Assembly: GCA_001781445.1 (NCBI GenBank)
Contig: MFLB01000021.1
Coordinates: forward strand, 1-35,514
DNA length: 35,514 nucleotides
Reading direction: 5' to 3'
From: Candidatus Kaiserbacteria bacterium RIFCSPHIGHO2_01_FULL_58_22
GTDB lineage: Bacteria > Patescibacteriota > Minisyncoccia > Phycocordibacterales > UBA2100
Part shown: piece by piece, positions 21,748 to 29,633 of the stretch
Numbering within the stretch: position 1 is the stretch's first letter
Layout of the letters: every line of letters begins with the position of its first letter
Position numbers and translations under genes: made by a program
The notes under the pieces: generated by a model
What the model was told of the DNA's origin: nothing
Databases searched by the model: none
What the model saw: the letters and a program-made list of their open reading frames with translations, nothing else

Positions 21748-23433
21748 CTAATTGATCGTGGCTCCGGATGTCGCCTTGACTTTCCCGTTGCCGTCGCGCA
21801 ACGAGATGGTGTACGCCCCGTTGCCCGCGTATGTGTGGCTTAACGTCGCGTTCGCGGAGCCTCCCGCGCATCCGCTTTGCGAGGCCGCCGCCGAGGGAAC
21901 GGCGCCGTCTCCCCAATCGATCGAATACGCCGCGCACGCCGGATATTCTATCTGGACGGAAACCGCGGCGAGGTCGCCGCCGACGCCTGGCGTTACCGAG
22001 ACGATGCCCCACGACGTGGAAATGGCGGGGCCGGCGACGCTGACGCTCGTCTGGGCGGCCTGCGAGCCCGCCGCATTGCTTCCGCGGTAGAGCCGCGCGA
22101 TGAAGTTCCCGCCGGATTGGTATGCATGGACGGCCTCGAAGGTGAACGCCCGGCACGCGTCGGCCGGGTACGCGATCGTCGTATTGCTGTTGTCGCCGAA
22201 GTCGAGAAAGTAGGAGCCGCCGTTGCAGTCAGCCGAGCCGTTGATGACGCCGGTGAACGTAACCGAGAGCGGCGCGTCGCCGGAGGTCTGAGACGCCGAT
22301 ACGGAGTCCGATGTCGGCGCGGGCGCGGGCGTCGGCGCCGGAGCGGGAGAAGGAAGCGGGGGCCCCGCGCCGTAGACCTGCACCGTCGCGGAGGTGCGGT
22401 GCCCGCCGGCGGAGAGCGTAACGAGGTACGTGCCGCCGTAGCGATATTGGTGCGCGAGGGTTTGCACCATTTGCTGGCAGTTGCCCGCCGGCACCGCTAT
22501 CTGTGAGGCCGGCGTGCCGTCGCCGTAGTCGAGCGTGTAGGTCGCGCCGGCGCACGCGTTGACGGTGTTGACCGTCGCCTGGATCGCGATATTCAGGGGC
22601 GCGTTCCCCGTTATCGGCGTTACCTGGATGAACCCGCCCACCGCCGGCGCCGTTCCCCCTCCACCGCCCCCTCCGTACGTCGAACATTGAAGAGACATCG
22701 CGGCCGCCGTGCGCGGACCCACCTGCCCGTAGCCGGTAGTCGCGGCCGTGCCGGACGAGACGATGCTGAACTTCTCCTGCCATCGTTTTACCGCCGCCTC
22801 CGTGAGCGCGCCGTAGTAGCCCGTCACGCGCCCCTCGGGGTAGACGGAAGGATTGCGCGCGAGGAATTTCTGGAGCCGCGTTACGTCGTCGCCCGAATCG
22901 CCGATGTGGAGAATGCGCCCTATCAAGGGGCACGAGCCCGCATCGTACGCGCCGCTCCCGCTTGTTCCCTGCGCCGAGAGGCCGAGTTGCGCCTGCAGTT
23001 GCTGAACGCGCGCGAGGAGCGCCTGCGCCTGCGCGCGCAACTGGTCGGCGGTCGTCGGCGGAGGCGTTCCCGGCGTCGTATACGTCGTTTGTTGGGCCGT
23101 CGGCGAGACGGTAATGGTGCCGACCATGCCGGGATGGAAGAGACAGCGGTATGAATAGGTGCCGGGCTCCGTAAAGGTCCGGGAGAAAACCGCTCCAGGC
23201 TGAATCGTGCCGCTGTCGAACGAACCGTTGTACGCGGTAACGGTATGCGCCATGCTGTCGGTGTTGGTCCAGATGACCGTGTCGCCCGCGGTCACGGTGA
23301 TCTGCGCGGGCGTGAAGTAGTTCGAGCCCATCGAGACGTTCGCCTGCGCCGCTTCGCCGGCGCGGGGAATGAACACGAGCGAGAGCGCGACGAGCGCGCA
23401 CGCGCCGATGAAGAAACGACTGGCAAGCGCCAT
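21748..23433 (-). CDS. Secreted cupredoxin - peptidoglycan-binding - PKD repeat protein
   Basis: 561 residues from the ATG at 23433; the longer track frame reads back into tRNA and non-coding DNA. A signal peptide (FFIGACALVALSLVFIPRAGEA) is followed by a plastocyanin-like cupredoxin domain. Its complete type 1 copper ligand set is His in MAHTVTAYN and Cys, His and Met in YRCLFHPGM. A coiled coil (ALLARVQQLQAQL) leads to PG_binding_1 (TGYYGALTEAAVKRWQ ... VGPRTAAAM), a poly-Gly linker and three PKD-like domains (YGDG, FGDN and WGDG motifs). It would hold copper at the wall, for electron transfer or metal buffering. It is the first gene of the operon; a 28-base palindrome lies about 120 bases upstream. 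Confidence 0.85.
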   Translation of the reverse strand: MALASRFFIGACALVALSLVFIPRAGEAAQANVSMGSNYFTPAQITVTAGDTVIWTNTDSMAHTVTAYNGSFDSGTIQPGAVFSRTFTEPGTYSYRCLFHPGMVGTITVSPTAQQTTYTTPGTPPPTTADQLRAQAQALLARVQQLQAQLGLSAQGTSGSGAYDAGSCPLIGRILHIGDSGDDVTRLQKFLARNPSVYPEGRVTGYYGALTEAAVKRWQEKFSIVSSGTAATTGYGQVGPRTAAAMSLQCSTYGGGGGGGTAPAVGGFIQVTPITGNAPLNIAIQATVNTVNACAGATYTLDYGDGTPASQIAVPAGNCQQMVQTLAHQYRYGGTYLVTLSAGGHRTSATVQVYGAGPPLPSPAPAPTPAPAPTSDSVSASQTSGDAPLSVTFTGVINGSADCNGGSYFLDFGDNSNTTIAYPADACRAFTFEAVHAYQSGGNFIARLYRGSNAAGSQAAQTSVSVAGPAISTSWGIVSVTPGVGGDLAAVSVQIEYPACAAYSIDWGDGAVPSAAASQSGCAGGSANATLSHTYAGNGAYTISLRDGNGKVKATSGATIN

Positions 23434-23439
23434 GCGTCT

Positions 23440-23467
23440 ATTGTGGCATGTCCTCGCGATGCCGCAA
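23440..23467 (-). promoter_or_regulatory. Promoter of the cupredoxin/peptidoglycan-binding operon
   Basis: On the minus strand TTGCGG (23462-23467), a 16-base spacer and CACAAT (23440-23445). The ATG follows after exactly six bases. Confidence 0.4.
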
Positions 23468-23553
23468 TCGCGAATCCACACTCCATGAAGCTGGTCAGCG
23501 CGCGTCATATTGTCACATTGTTCCACAGGCTCCCCGGCGGTTTTTCCAAGTTG

Positions 23554-23581
23554 CAGTTCTTGTACATATGTACAAGAACTG
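23554..23581. repeat. 28-base perfect palindrome with a TACANNTGTA core
   Basis: A perfect 28-base dyad centred on TGTACATATGTACA. It lies between the 3' end of tRNA-Ile and the cupredoxin operon, both read on the minus strand. The core fits the operator pattern TACANNTGTA used by CopY/BlaI-type repressors. It could instead end the tRNA transcript, but no T-run follows. Confidence 0.6.
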
Positions 23582-23608
23582 TATTGAACAGATTTGCGCT
23601 TTCCCTGG

Positions 23609-23681
23609 TCCGCCCGTCTGGACTCGAACCAGAAACCCCGAAGATATAAGCTTCGTGCTCTAACCATTGAGCTACGGGCGG
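23609..23681 (-). tRNA. tRNA-Ile, anticodon UAU
   Basis: A complete 73-base cloverleaf on the minus strand. The acceptor CCGCCCG/CGGGCGG is fully paired. The D arm is GCTC...GAGC and the anticodon stem CGAAG/CTTCG, with loop CTTATAT (anticodon TAT). The T arm is TCTGG/CCAGA with the canonical loop TTCGAGT, and the discriminator is A. CCA is encoded (23606-23608). UAU reads AUA directly, whereas most bacteria read AUA with a lysidine-modified CAU anticodon. Confidence 0.95.
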
Positions 23682-23689
23682 TCAGGCCG

Positions 23690-23695
23690 ATTATA
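23690..23695 (-). promoter_or_regulatory. tRNA-Ile -10 box
   Basis: A perfect TATAAT on the minus strand with only eight bases between it and the mature 5' end of the tRNA. Little or no 5' leader is left for RNase P. No convincing -35 is seen. Confidence 0.5.
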
Positions 23696-23698
23696 GAA

Positions 23699-24841
23699 CT
23701 AACGGATGACTTTTGCGACCGCTTTTGCGACGCGCTTGTCGAACATGTCGGGGACGATTCTGGTGGCGGTCGGCTTCGGGACCAAGGCGGCGATCGCGTG
23801 CGCGGCTTTCAGCTTCATGGCCTCGGTGATCTTCGTTACTTTGTGATCGAGCGCGCCGCGGAATATCCCTGGGAATGCCAGAGAATTGTTTATTTGGTTC
23901 GGAAAATCCGAGCGCCCTGTGCCGACGACCGAGGCGCCCCCGCGCTTCGCCTCGTCTGGCATGATCTCCGGTATCGGATTCGCCATCGCGAGCACGATGG
24001 CTCCCTTTGCCATTCGCCTGATGTCTTCTGCTGTCGCAAGCCCCGGACCGGAGACGCCGATGAGGACGTCGGAACCATTGAGCGCCTCCCGAAGGCCGCC
24101 TTGCACGCCATCCGGGTTCGTGAATTTCGCGAGTTCTTTCTTATGCGGCGTAAGGTCATCCCGAACCGATGAAATGACACCTTTGCTATCGAGCATCACG
24201 ATATTGAGTGCGCCCGCCGCGTGAAGGAGGTGCGCCGTCGCCGTGCCCGCCGCGCCGGCTCCCGAGATGACGATGCGCGCGGTCCCGATCTTCTTACCGA
24301 CGACTTTCAGCGCGTTCAAAAGGCCCGCGAGAACGACGATGGCCGTGCCGTGCTGGTCGTCGTGCATCACGGGAATGTCGAGGGCGTCTATCACGCGCCG
24401 CTCTATCTCGAAGCACTTCGGCGCGGCGATGTCCTCCAGATTGATGCCGCCGAACGCGGGCGCGATGCGCAGAACCGTCTCGACGATTTCGTCCGCATCT
24501 TGGGTATCCAAGACGATGGGCACCGTATCAATGTCGGCGAATGTTTTGAAAATGGCGGCCTTCCCTTCCATGACGGGGAGCGCGCCCAAAGCGCCGATGT
24601 TGCCGAGGCCGAGCACGGCCGAGCCGTCGGAAATAACGGCGACCGAGCGGCCTTTCATCGTATACCGCCGCGCCTCTTTCGGATTCTTCGCCACGTACGA
24701 GGAAACGGCGGCGACGCCGGGCGTGTAGACAAGCGAGAGCTCCGCGCGGTTGCGTATCGGCGCGGCAGGCACGATGCGAATCTTTCCCCCGAGCTTTTTG
24801 TGCAACGCAAGCGCCTTTTTTGCGATGTCCGTTTTCGCCAT
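23699..24841 (-). CDS. Malic enzyme (malate dehydrogenase, decarboxylating)
   Basis: Oxidative decarboxylation of malate to pyruvate with NAD(P), in the cytoplasm. It is a 380-residue short bacterial form without the phosphotransacetylase extension. Motifs are YTPGVAAVS, the metal/substrate region SDGSAVLGLGNIGALGALPVMEGKA, DDQHGTAIVVLAGLLNAL, the Rossmann fold ISGAGAAGTATAHLL, and ANPIPEIMPDEA. All core residues are present. Pyruvate so produced could feed acetolactate synthase. It is divergent from pyrC, with only 23 bases between the two start codons and overlapping -10 boxes. Confidence 0.93.
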   Translation of the reverse strand: MAKTDIAKKALALHKKLGGKIRIVPAAPIRNRAELSLVYTPGVAAVSSYVAKNPKEARRYTMKGRSVAVISDGSAVLGLGNIGALGALPVMEGKAAIFKTFADIDTVPIVLDTQDADEIVETVLRIAPAFGGINLEDIAAPKCFEIERRVIDALDIPVMHDDQHGTAIVVLAGLLNALKVVGKKIGTARIVISGAGAAGTATAHLLHAAGALNIVMLDSKGVISSVRDDLTPHKKELAKFTNPDGVQGGLREALNGSDVLIGVSGPGLATAEDIRRMAKGAIVLAMANPIPEIMPDEAKRGGASVVGTGRSDFPNQINNSLAFPGIFRGALDHKVTKITEAMKLKAAHAIAALVPKPTATRIVPDMFDKRVAKAVAKVIR

Positions 24842-24848
24842 TCCCGCA

Positions 24849-24858
24849 AGTGTATACT
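24849..24858. promoter_or_regulatory. Overlapping divergent -10 boxes of malic enzyme and pyrC
   Basis: Plus strand: TATACT (24853-24858), six bases before the pyrC GTG. Minus strand: TACACT (24849-24854), seven bases before the malic enzyme ATG. The two hexamers share bases 24853-24854, so both promoters cannot be occupied at once. Confidence 0.5.
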
Positions 24859-24864
24859 AAAGCC

Positions 24865-25950
24865 GTGGCTGAAACCATAACCATCAAAAAACCCTTCGAT
24901 GCGCATGTACACCTTCGGCAAGGCGCCATGTTGCGCGCCGTTGCTCCCATCACAGCAGCGCATTGGAGCCGCGCTATCGCGATGCCGAACACCGAGCCGC
25001 CGATAGAAACTATCGCGCAGGCGGTCGGATACAAAAAAGAGATCATCGCCGCATGTCAAGGCGACGCCTTGACATCAGGGTTCGAGCCGTTGATGACCTT
25101 CTATCTGACGAAGAATCTCAAGCCATCGGAGATCGAGCGAGGGGCATCCGACGCAGGCGGGACGAACATATACGGCGTCAAATACTACCCCTACGGCGCA
25201 ACGACGAATTCCCAGTGGGGGTATAGGAACGTTCTCGAAGCGAAAGACGTCTTGGCGACAATGGAAAAAGTCGGAATGCCACTCCTCCTCCATGGTGAAG
25301 TACATGTCGACGAACGCGGCGAAGAGGTGGATCCGTACATTGGAGAACAGGCGTTCGTCAAGGAGATACTGCCGCAACTTTTAGAAACGTATCCGAAGTT
25401 GAAAATCTCACTTGAACATCTCAGTTCGGCGGAAGCGGCAGATTTTATTGAGAAGCACGGAAAGGAACAGCGATTGGCGGCGACGATACCGGCCCATCAC
25501 TTGCTATATGGCCGTACAGACATAGAGAAACGCCCTGCTCTCCGCAGTAAACCGCTCGTAAAAGATAACTCTGATAAAGAGCGGATACGCACGCTCGTCA
25601 CGAAAGGATTACCGTTCGTTTTCGCCGGCACCGATTCCGCACCGCATCCCGAATCGAAAAAACTCTCACCTCCAATCGCGTATGGAGTTTTCAGCGCTCC
25701 TGTTGCGCTCGAGCTCTATACGCAGGTCTTCGATGAACTTGGTGCACTCGACACATTGGAAAACTTTCTCTCCGTGAGCGGTCCTCGTTTTTACGGATTA
25801 GAGCCAAGCGCGGAAACGATCACACTCATCAAAAAAGACTGGCAAACCACCGAGCCCGTCGTTACCGACGAGGGTGTGAAAGTATGGCCCATCTGTGACG
25901 CCAAGCACGGCCTCGGCAACGAGACGATCCATTGGCAGCTAACGCGATAG
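24865..25950 (+). CDS. pyrC: Dihydroorotase
   Basis: Cyclises carbamoyl-aspartate to dihydroorotate in pyrimidine synthesis. It is the E. coli-type (class II) enzyme. Motifs are the metal-binding HxH in FDAHVHLRQG, the carboxylated Lys in VKYYPYGATTNS, the His in LLLHGEV and LEHLSS, ATIPAHHLLYG, and the catalytic Asp in AGTDSAPHPES. The start is taken as GTG 24865 (VAETITIKKPFDAHVH), because homology begins there and a -10 box lies six bases upstream; the track start at 24820 lies inside the divergent gene. The product has 361 residues. No other pyr gene is nearby. Confidence 0.93.
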   Translation: MAETITIKKPFDAHVHLRQGAMLRAVAPITAAHWSRAIAMPNTEPPIETIAQAVGYKKEIIAACQGDALTSGFEPLMTFYLTKNLKPSEIERGASDAGGTNIYGVKYYPYGATTNSQWGYRNVLEAKDVLATMEKVGMPLLLHGEVHVDERGEEVDPYIGEQAFVKEILPQLLETYPKLKISLEHLSSAEAADFIEKHGKEQRLAATIPAHHLLYGRTDIEKRPALRSKPLVKDNSDKERIRTLVTKGLPFVFAGTDSAPHPESKKLSPPIAYGVFSAPVALELYTQVFDELGALDTLENFLSVSGPRFYGLEPSAETITLIKKDWQTTEPVVTDEGVKVWPICDAKHGLGNETIHWQLTR

Positions 25951-26019
25951 CGGAAAAAGGGAAATCCCGACCGAGGACCTTGTGCGAAAGTCCCGCAGGG
26001 CGGGGTTTTCCTTTTTCCG
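25951..26019. terminator. Bidirectional terminator between pyrC and ftsH
   Basis: CGGAAAAAGGGAAATCCCG (25951-25969) pairs with CGGGGTTTTCCTTTTTCCG (26001-26019) with few mismatches. A-rich and T-rich flanks are built into the stem. It fills the gap between two convergent genes and can serve both. Confidence 0.75.
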
Positions 26020-26027
26020 CCTCACTG

Positions 26028-27968
26028 CTATGCGAGCGGCTGGTGTTCTATATCTTCCTTCTTTTTGGGCGTGATGCCGTGCGCAATGAGTATCTTCTCG
26101 AAATCGTCGCGCTCGATGGTCTCGACTTCGACGAGTTGACCCGCGATCGCGTCGAGCGCCTTGCGGTGCTTCTTCAAGACCCCTTCCGCTTTTTTGTGCG
26201 CTCCCTCGATGATGCGCTTCACCTCGGCGTCTATCTGCGAGGCGACCTCCTCCGACTGCTCCCCGCCCTCGACGCCCTCGCCGAAGATCGCCCGCTGGGC
26301 CGAGGCCGCAAACGCGATGGGGCCCATCTTTTCCGACATGCCGTAGCGCGCGACCATGTTGCGCGCGAGCGCGGAGAGCACCTGCAGGTCGTTGGCGGCG
26401 CCGGTCGTGATGTCGCCGAATATCATCCGCTCCGCGACGTAGCCGCCGAGCGAAACAGCGATGTCGTCGAGAAATTCCTTGCGCGACTGCATCTTCCGGT
26501 CCTCGAAGGGGAGCTTCAGCGTATAGCCCGCGGCGCGGCCGCGGCTGATGATCGATATCTTGTGCACCGGATCGGCGTACGGGAGCACGCTCGCGACCAA
26601 GGCGTGCCCCGCCTCGTGGTAGGCGGTTATCTCCTTCTCCTTTTTGTTGAGCACGTGCGATCTTCGTTCCGGCCCGAGCATCACCTTCTCTATCGAGCGG
26701 ATGAGATCGTATTGCGTGATCTCCTTCCGGTTCTCCCGCGCGGCGAGGATGGCACCCTCGTTCATGAGGTTGGCGAGATCGGCTCCCGAAAATCCGGGTG
26801 TTCGCTCCGCGATGACGGTGAGCCGCACGTCGGGCCCCAAGGGCTTCTGGCGCGCGTGCACTTTCAAGATGTCCTCTCGATCCTTCCGGTCGGGGAGATC
26901 GATGACGACGCGGCGGTCGAAGCGGCCTGGCCGGACGAGCGCGGGATCGAGGACGTCGGGACGGTTCGTCGCCGCCATCACGATGACCTTTTCGTTGGGC
27001 TCGAAGCCGTCAAGCTCGACGAGTATCTGGTTCAGCGTCTGCTCGCGCTCGTCGTTGCCCCCGCCGACGCCGGTGCCGCGCACGCGCCCGATAGCATCTA
27101 TCTCATCGATGAAAAGTATCGAGGGCGACGCTTTCTTCGCCACCTGAAAGGTGTCGCGCACGCGACTCGCGCCGACACCGACGAACATTTCCACAAATTC
27201 TGATCCCGATATGGAAAAGAACGGGACATTGCTCTCGCCGGCCACCGCGCGGGCAAGAAGCGTTTTACCCGTTCCCGCCGCGCCCATCAGGAGCACGCCC
27301 TTGGGGATGCGCGCGCCGATCTGGATGAACTTCTTCGGGTTCTTCAAAAAATCCACTATCTCGGTGAGCTCCTCTTTCGCCTCCTTCGCGCCCGCGACGT
27401 CGGCGAAGGTGACCCGCTGTACCTGGTCTTCCGGAGAGGTAAGCCGCGCCATCGAGCGGCCGAAGGTGAAGGCCTGCATGCCCGCGCCGCGCATCTGCCG
27501 CGAGAGATACCAGATGATGCCGAAAAGGAGGAGCACCGGCACCATGAGCGGGGCGAGCGTGAGGAACCAGAAGCGCGCGCCGCCTTCGTCCTTTATTTCT
27601 ATCTTCACCGCGCCGATCTGCTCCTGGGATACCTGGTAGTTCGCGAGCGTTTCGGTGAGCGAGGCCTCCGTCTCCTTGCGCGACTTCTTTTTCGTCTCGT
27701 CGGCATACGTCGCCGTGATGGCATCGCCTTCCACGAGGAGGGATTCTATCTTCCCCGCGGCGACGTCGGAAGCGATCTGCGAGAGCGGAACGGTTTCTGC
27801 CTCCGAAACGACGTACTGCCGCACGAGCGAGTAGCCCGCGGAAAGCACGAGAAAGACGGCGAACGCCATCGCGAGCTGCATCCAGATCGAGGGGCCGCCG
27901 CTCTGGGGCGGCCGCGCGGGCCCGCGAGCGCGCCGCGGTTTCTGGCTTTCTTGGTTCAGATCCGCCAT
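26028..27968 (-). CDS. ftsH: ATP-dependent zinc metalloprotease FtsH
   Basis: A membrane-anchored AAA+ protease for quality control of membrane and regulatory proteins. Two transmembrane helices (about 27-45 and 130-150) flank a small extracytoplasmic domain. The AAA module has Walker A GAAGTGKT, the pore-loop region [16 protein letters not shown], Walker [36 protein letters not shown], and then the zinc site HEAGH in [11 protein letters not shown]. At 646 residues it is typical. The N-terminus is a basic, Pro-rich cytoplasmic tail. The -10 box TATAAC lies nine bases before the ATG. It is divergent from smpB. Confidence 0.96.
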   Translation of the reverse strand: MADLNQESQKPRRARGPARPPQSGGPSIWMQLAMAFAVFLVLSAGYSLVRQYVVSEAETVPLSQIASDVAAGKIESLLVEGDAITATYADETKKKSRKETEASLTETLANYQVSQEQIGAVKIEIKDEGGARFWFLTLAPLMVPVLLLFGIIWYLSRQMRGAGMQAFTFGRSMARLTSPEDQVQRVTFADVAGAKEAKEELTEIVDFLKNPKKFIQIGARIPKGVLLMGAAGTGKTLLARAVAGESNVPFFSISGSEFVEMFVGVGASRVRDTFQVAKKASPSILFIDEIDAIGRVRGTGVGGGNDEREQTLNQILVELDGFEPNEKVIVMAATNRPDVLDPALVRPGRFDRRVVIDLPDRKDREDILKVHARQKPLGPDVRLTVIAERTPGFSGADLANLMNEGAILAARENRKEITQYDLIRSIEKVMLGPERRSHVLNKKEKEITAYHEAGHALVASVLPYADPVHKISIISRGRAAGYTLKLPFEDRKMQSRKEFLDDIAVSLGGYVAERMIFGDITTGAANDLQVLSALARNMVARYGMSEKMGPIAFAASAQRAIFGEGVEGGEQSEEVASQIDAEVKRIIEGAHKKAEGVLKKHRKALDAIAGQLVEVETIERDDFEKILIAHGITPKKKEDIEHQPLA

Positions 27969-28049
27969 GACTTGCGAGTTATACCACAGCTCGCCGGAGA
28001 GCGGTACACCCCAACGAGATGGAGCTCGCCTGCTCGCTATCTCACGGGG

Positions 28050-28055
28050 TATAGT
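28050..28055 (+). promoter_or_regulatory. smpB -10 box
   Basis: TATAGT, with the smpB ATG following after exactly six bases (gtccga). No clear -35. Confidence 0.45.
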
Positions 28056-28061
28056 GTCCGA

Positions 28062-28508
28062 ATGGCGCTCATAGAGAACAAACGTGCACGGTTCGACTAC
28101 TCCATCCTCGAAGAAGTGGAGGCGGGTCTGGAGCTATTCGGCTTCGAGGTGAAGTCGCTCCGCGCGGGCCGAGGTTCGCTCAAGGGCGCGCGCGTCGTCG
28201 CGCGGGGAGGCGAGGCCTACCTCGTGGGCGCCTCCATCCCCGCCTGGCAGATCGCGAACGCGCCGAAAAGCTACGACCCGGAACGCCCGCGGCGGCTCCT
28301 GCTTTCACGCAAAGAAATCGCGCGCATCGCCTCGGCGGAGGGCGAGAAGGGATTGACAATCGTGCCGATTTGTGTATATAATAAAGGGAGACGCTTGAAG
28401 CTTTCCATCGCGATCGCGCGCGGTAAGAAAAAAGAGGATAAGCGTCATACCATACGGGCGCGCGAGGAGAAACGCCGGATAGAACGCACGTTGAAAAAAG
28501 AATATTGA
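28062..28508 (+). CDS. smpB: SsrA-binding protein SmpB
   Basis: The partner of tmRNA in trans-translation, which rescues stalled ribosomes. It has 148 residues from the ATG at 28062; the track start lies in upstream non-coding DNA. The OB-fold core has ENKRARFDYSILEEVEAGLELFGFEVKSLRAGRGSLKGARV and PICVYNKGRRLKLSIAIARGKKKEDKR. The C-terminal basic tail (REEKRRIERTLKKEY) enters the decoding centre. The ssrA gene begins 41 bases downstream, so both rescue components are side by side, as in many bacteria, and may share a transcript. Confidence 0.95.
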   Translation: MALIENKRARFDYSILEEVEAGLELFGFEVKSLRAGRGSLKGARVVARGGEAYLVGASIPAWQIANAPKSYDPERPRRLLLSRKEIARIASAEGEKGLTIVPICVYNKGRRLKLSIAIARGKKKEDKRHTIRAREEKRRIERTLKKEY

Positions 28509-28549
28509 GAGGTCGGCCGTTCGCGAAGAGAGAACGAAGTGCTTTCTTC

Positions 28550-28936
28550 GGGGGTGACTGGCTTCGACAAAGAAATCGGTGTGTGTTTGCGCGTTGCGAG
28601 AGTGAACGACTCTCTCAAACCGTTCAAACACTTCAAGTGCGAACAAAGTAGCACGTGCAGTACTCTCGCCTATTCAAATGGCAGACCTGCAGCCCGCTTA
28701 CGCATACGTTGCCTAAGCGCCGTCCATCGAGCCGATGCTTGATCAAGCTCGACCGGGCGTAACACATTCAAGCACTGATGAACGGCGTCCACTGTTCATC
28801 TAAGACTTCGGAATCGGGGCATTGCGTTTCTGTTCATCTCATATGCAACGCTCTTAAACAAAATCAGATGTCCTACGCAATGTAGACACACTCACACACT
28901 TTTCCTTGGACTCGGGATCATTCCCCGACACCTCCA
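28550..28936 (+). ncRNA. ssrA: tmRNA (ssrA)
   Basis: The 5' end GGGGGTGACTGGCTTCGACA is diagnostic. Its first seven bases pair with CACCTCC (28929-28935), followed by discriminator A; CCA is not encoded. The T arm TCGGG/CCCGA has the unusual loop ATCATTC. The tag reading frame most likely starts at GCG 28639 (GTGCGAACAAAGTAGCA) and ends at TAA 28714-28716, giving ANKVARAVLSPIQMADLQ and then PAYAYVA. The resume codon is inferred by analogy with the GCA-AAC context of other tmRNAs. It lies downstream of smpB and is ended by a strong terminator. Confidence 0.93.
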
Positions 28937-28943
28937 CTGCTTC

Positions 28944-28977
28944 GCGAAAAGCCCGCACAAATGTGCGGGCTTTTCGC
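28944..28977 (+). terminator. Terminator of ssrA
   Basis: A perfect 16-base inverted repeat, GCGAAAAGCCCGCACA ... TGTGCGGGCTTTTCGC, with the T-run as part of the stem. It starts seven bases after the tmRNA 3' end and would work in both directions. Confidence 0.85.
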
Positions 28978-29167
28978 TTCGCAGTGCAGGCACGCTTCGC
29001 CAGAAGCAGTGCTCGCACTGCGAAACTCCGAGCAGTGCGAGGGGTGAAGCAGTGTCCTGCGTAGCTTTATGCGAAGCAGGACTAAGCTGTCTTTAATCTT
29101 ATTAGCTACGAGCTACGCAGTGCAAGCACTTGTGCTTCATAGCTTCAGCGACGAAGTACTGCACTGC
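28978..29167. repeat. Non-coding block of short inverted repeats
   Basis: About 190 bases with no credible ORF but many short self-complementary words. TTCGCAGTGC (28978-28987) pairs with GCACTGCGAA (29015-29024). CCTGC...GCAGG brackets a TAGCTTTATGCGAA loop. AAGCAC-TT-GTGCTT lies near 29124. Motifs such as GCAGTGC and (G)TAGCTT recur, and the latter returns at 29634-29745. Confidence 0.5.
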
Positions 29168-29199
29168 AACAAACGACCGCCTTTCGGCGGTCGTTTGTT
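29168..29199 (+). terminator. Strong hairpin terminator
   Basis: AACAAACGACCGCC and GGCGGTCGTTTGTT form a perfect 14-base stem around TTTC, followed by TTTATAG. It lies just upstream of the GIY-YIG promoter and insulates it. Confidence 0.75.
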
Positions 29200-29213
29200 T
29201 TATAGAGCAGGGC

Positions 29214-29219
29214 TATAAT
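29214..29219 (+). promoter_or_regulatory. GIY-YIG gene -10 box
   Basis: A perfect TATAAT with the ATG after seven bases; no clear -35. Confidence 0.5.
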
Positions 29220-29226
29220 TTCACTT

Positions 29227-29466
29227 ATGTACTTCGTCTACATTTTGCGAAGCCAGAAGGATAAGAGCCTCTATGTGGGTTCAACCGAGAACATCAAGCT
29301 ACGGCTTGCTGAACACAATAATGGCAAAGCAAAATATTCCAGTTCAAAACGTCCGTATGTATTGAAATGGTTCTGTGCGTTTCCGAACAAAACAATGGCT
29401 TTGAAATTCGAAAAATATCTGAAGCAGGGTTCTGGTTTCGCGTTCGCACGAAAACATCTCCTCTAA
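29227..29466 (+). CDS. Small GIY-YIG domain protein
   Basis: A 79-residue single-domain protein. YFVYILRSQKDKSLYVGST holds the paired strands (here YVY-like and LYVG), followed by the conserved Arg and the LAEHNNGKA segment with the His. The Glu-containing LKFEKYLKQGSGFAF helix completes the minimal nuclease fold. Stand-alone proteins of this UPF0213/YhbQ-like type are frequent in Patescibacteria and may act in DNA repair or processing; the substrate is unknown. It has its own promoter and a terminator after the stop. A second family member lies at 31820-32113. Confidence 0.88.
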   Translation: MYFVYILRSQKDKSLYVGSTENIKLRLAEHNNGKAKYSSSKRPYVLKWFCAFPNKTMALKFEKYLKQGSGFAFARKHLL

Positions 29467-29480
29467 CTCATGAGCAAACA

Positions 29481-29505
29481 GCCCCGTGAAAGTGGGCCTT
29501 TTTGT
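29481..29505 (+). terminator. Terminator after the GIY-YIG gene
   Basis: A GCCC...GGGC stem around CGTGAAAGT followed by CTTTTT. A perfect TATAAT (29505-29510) follows immediately with no start codon in range, perhaps a leftover promoter. Confidence 0.55.
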
Positions 29506-29553
29506 ATAATCAGCTACCAACGAAATCTTGGAATCTGCCACCTTGCGCGTTCC

Positions 29554-29602
29554 CCCGTACGGGAGTCTTTTGCTTCGCCGTGAGAAGCTCTTACTGCGCC
29601 GG
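29554..29602. repeat. 49-base direct repeat, copy 1 (relic of a gene 3' end)
   Basis: Identical over 49 bases to 30873-30921, where the same sequence forms the last codons and terminator of the small Cys-rich gene. Here it retains only DAPAQ-stop (minus strand) and half of the terminator palindrome. It therefore looks like a detached copy of that gene's 3' end. Confidence 0.8.
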
Positions 29603-29633
29603 AGCGTCCTTATTTATTCTACTTCGCCGAATA

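Noticed and set aside
25932-27203. 423 aa plus-strand ORF over ftsH
   Set aside because: A shadow of ftsH, Arg/Asp-rich with no domain.
29505-29510. Perfect TATAAT suggesting a small RNA gene after the GIY-YIG terminator
   Set aside because: No start codon, no conserved structure and no terminator pairing that would define an RNA; more likely a leftover promoter.
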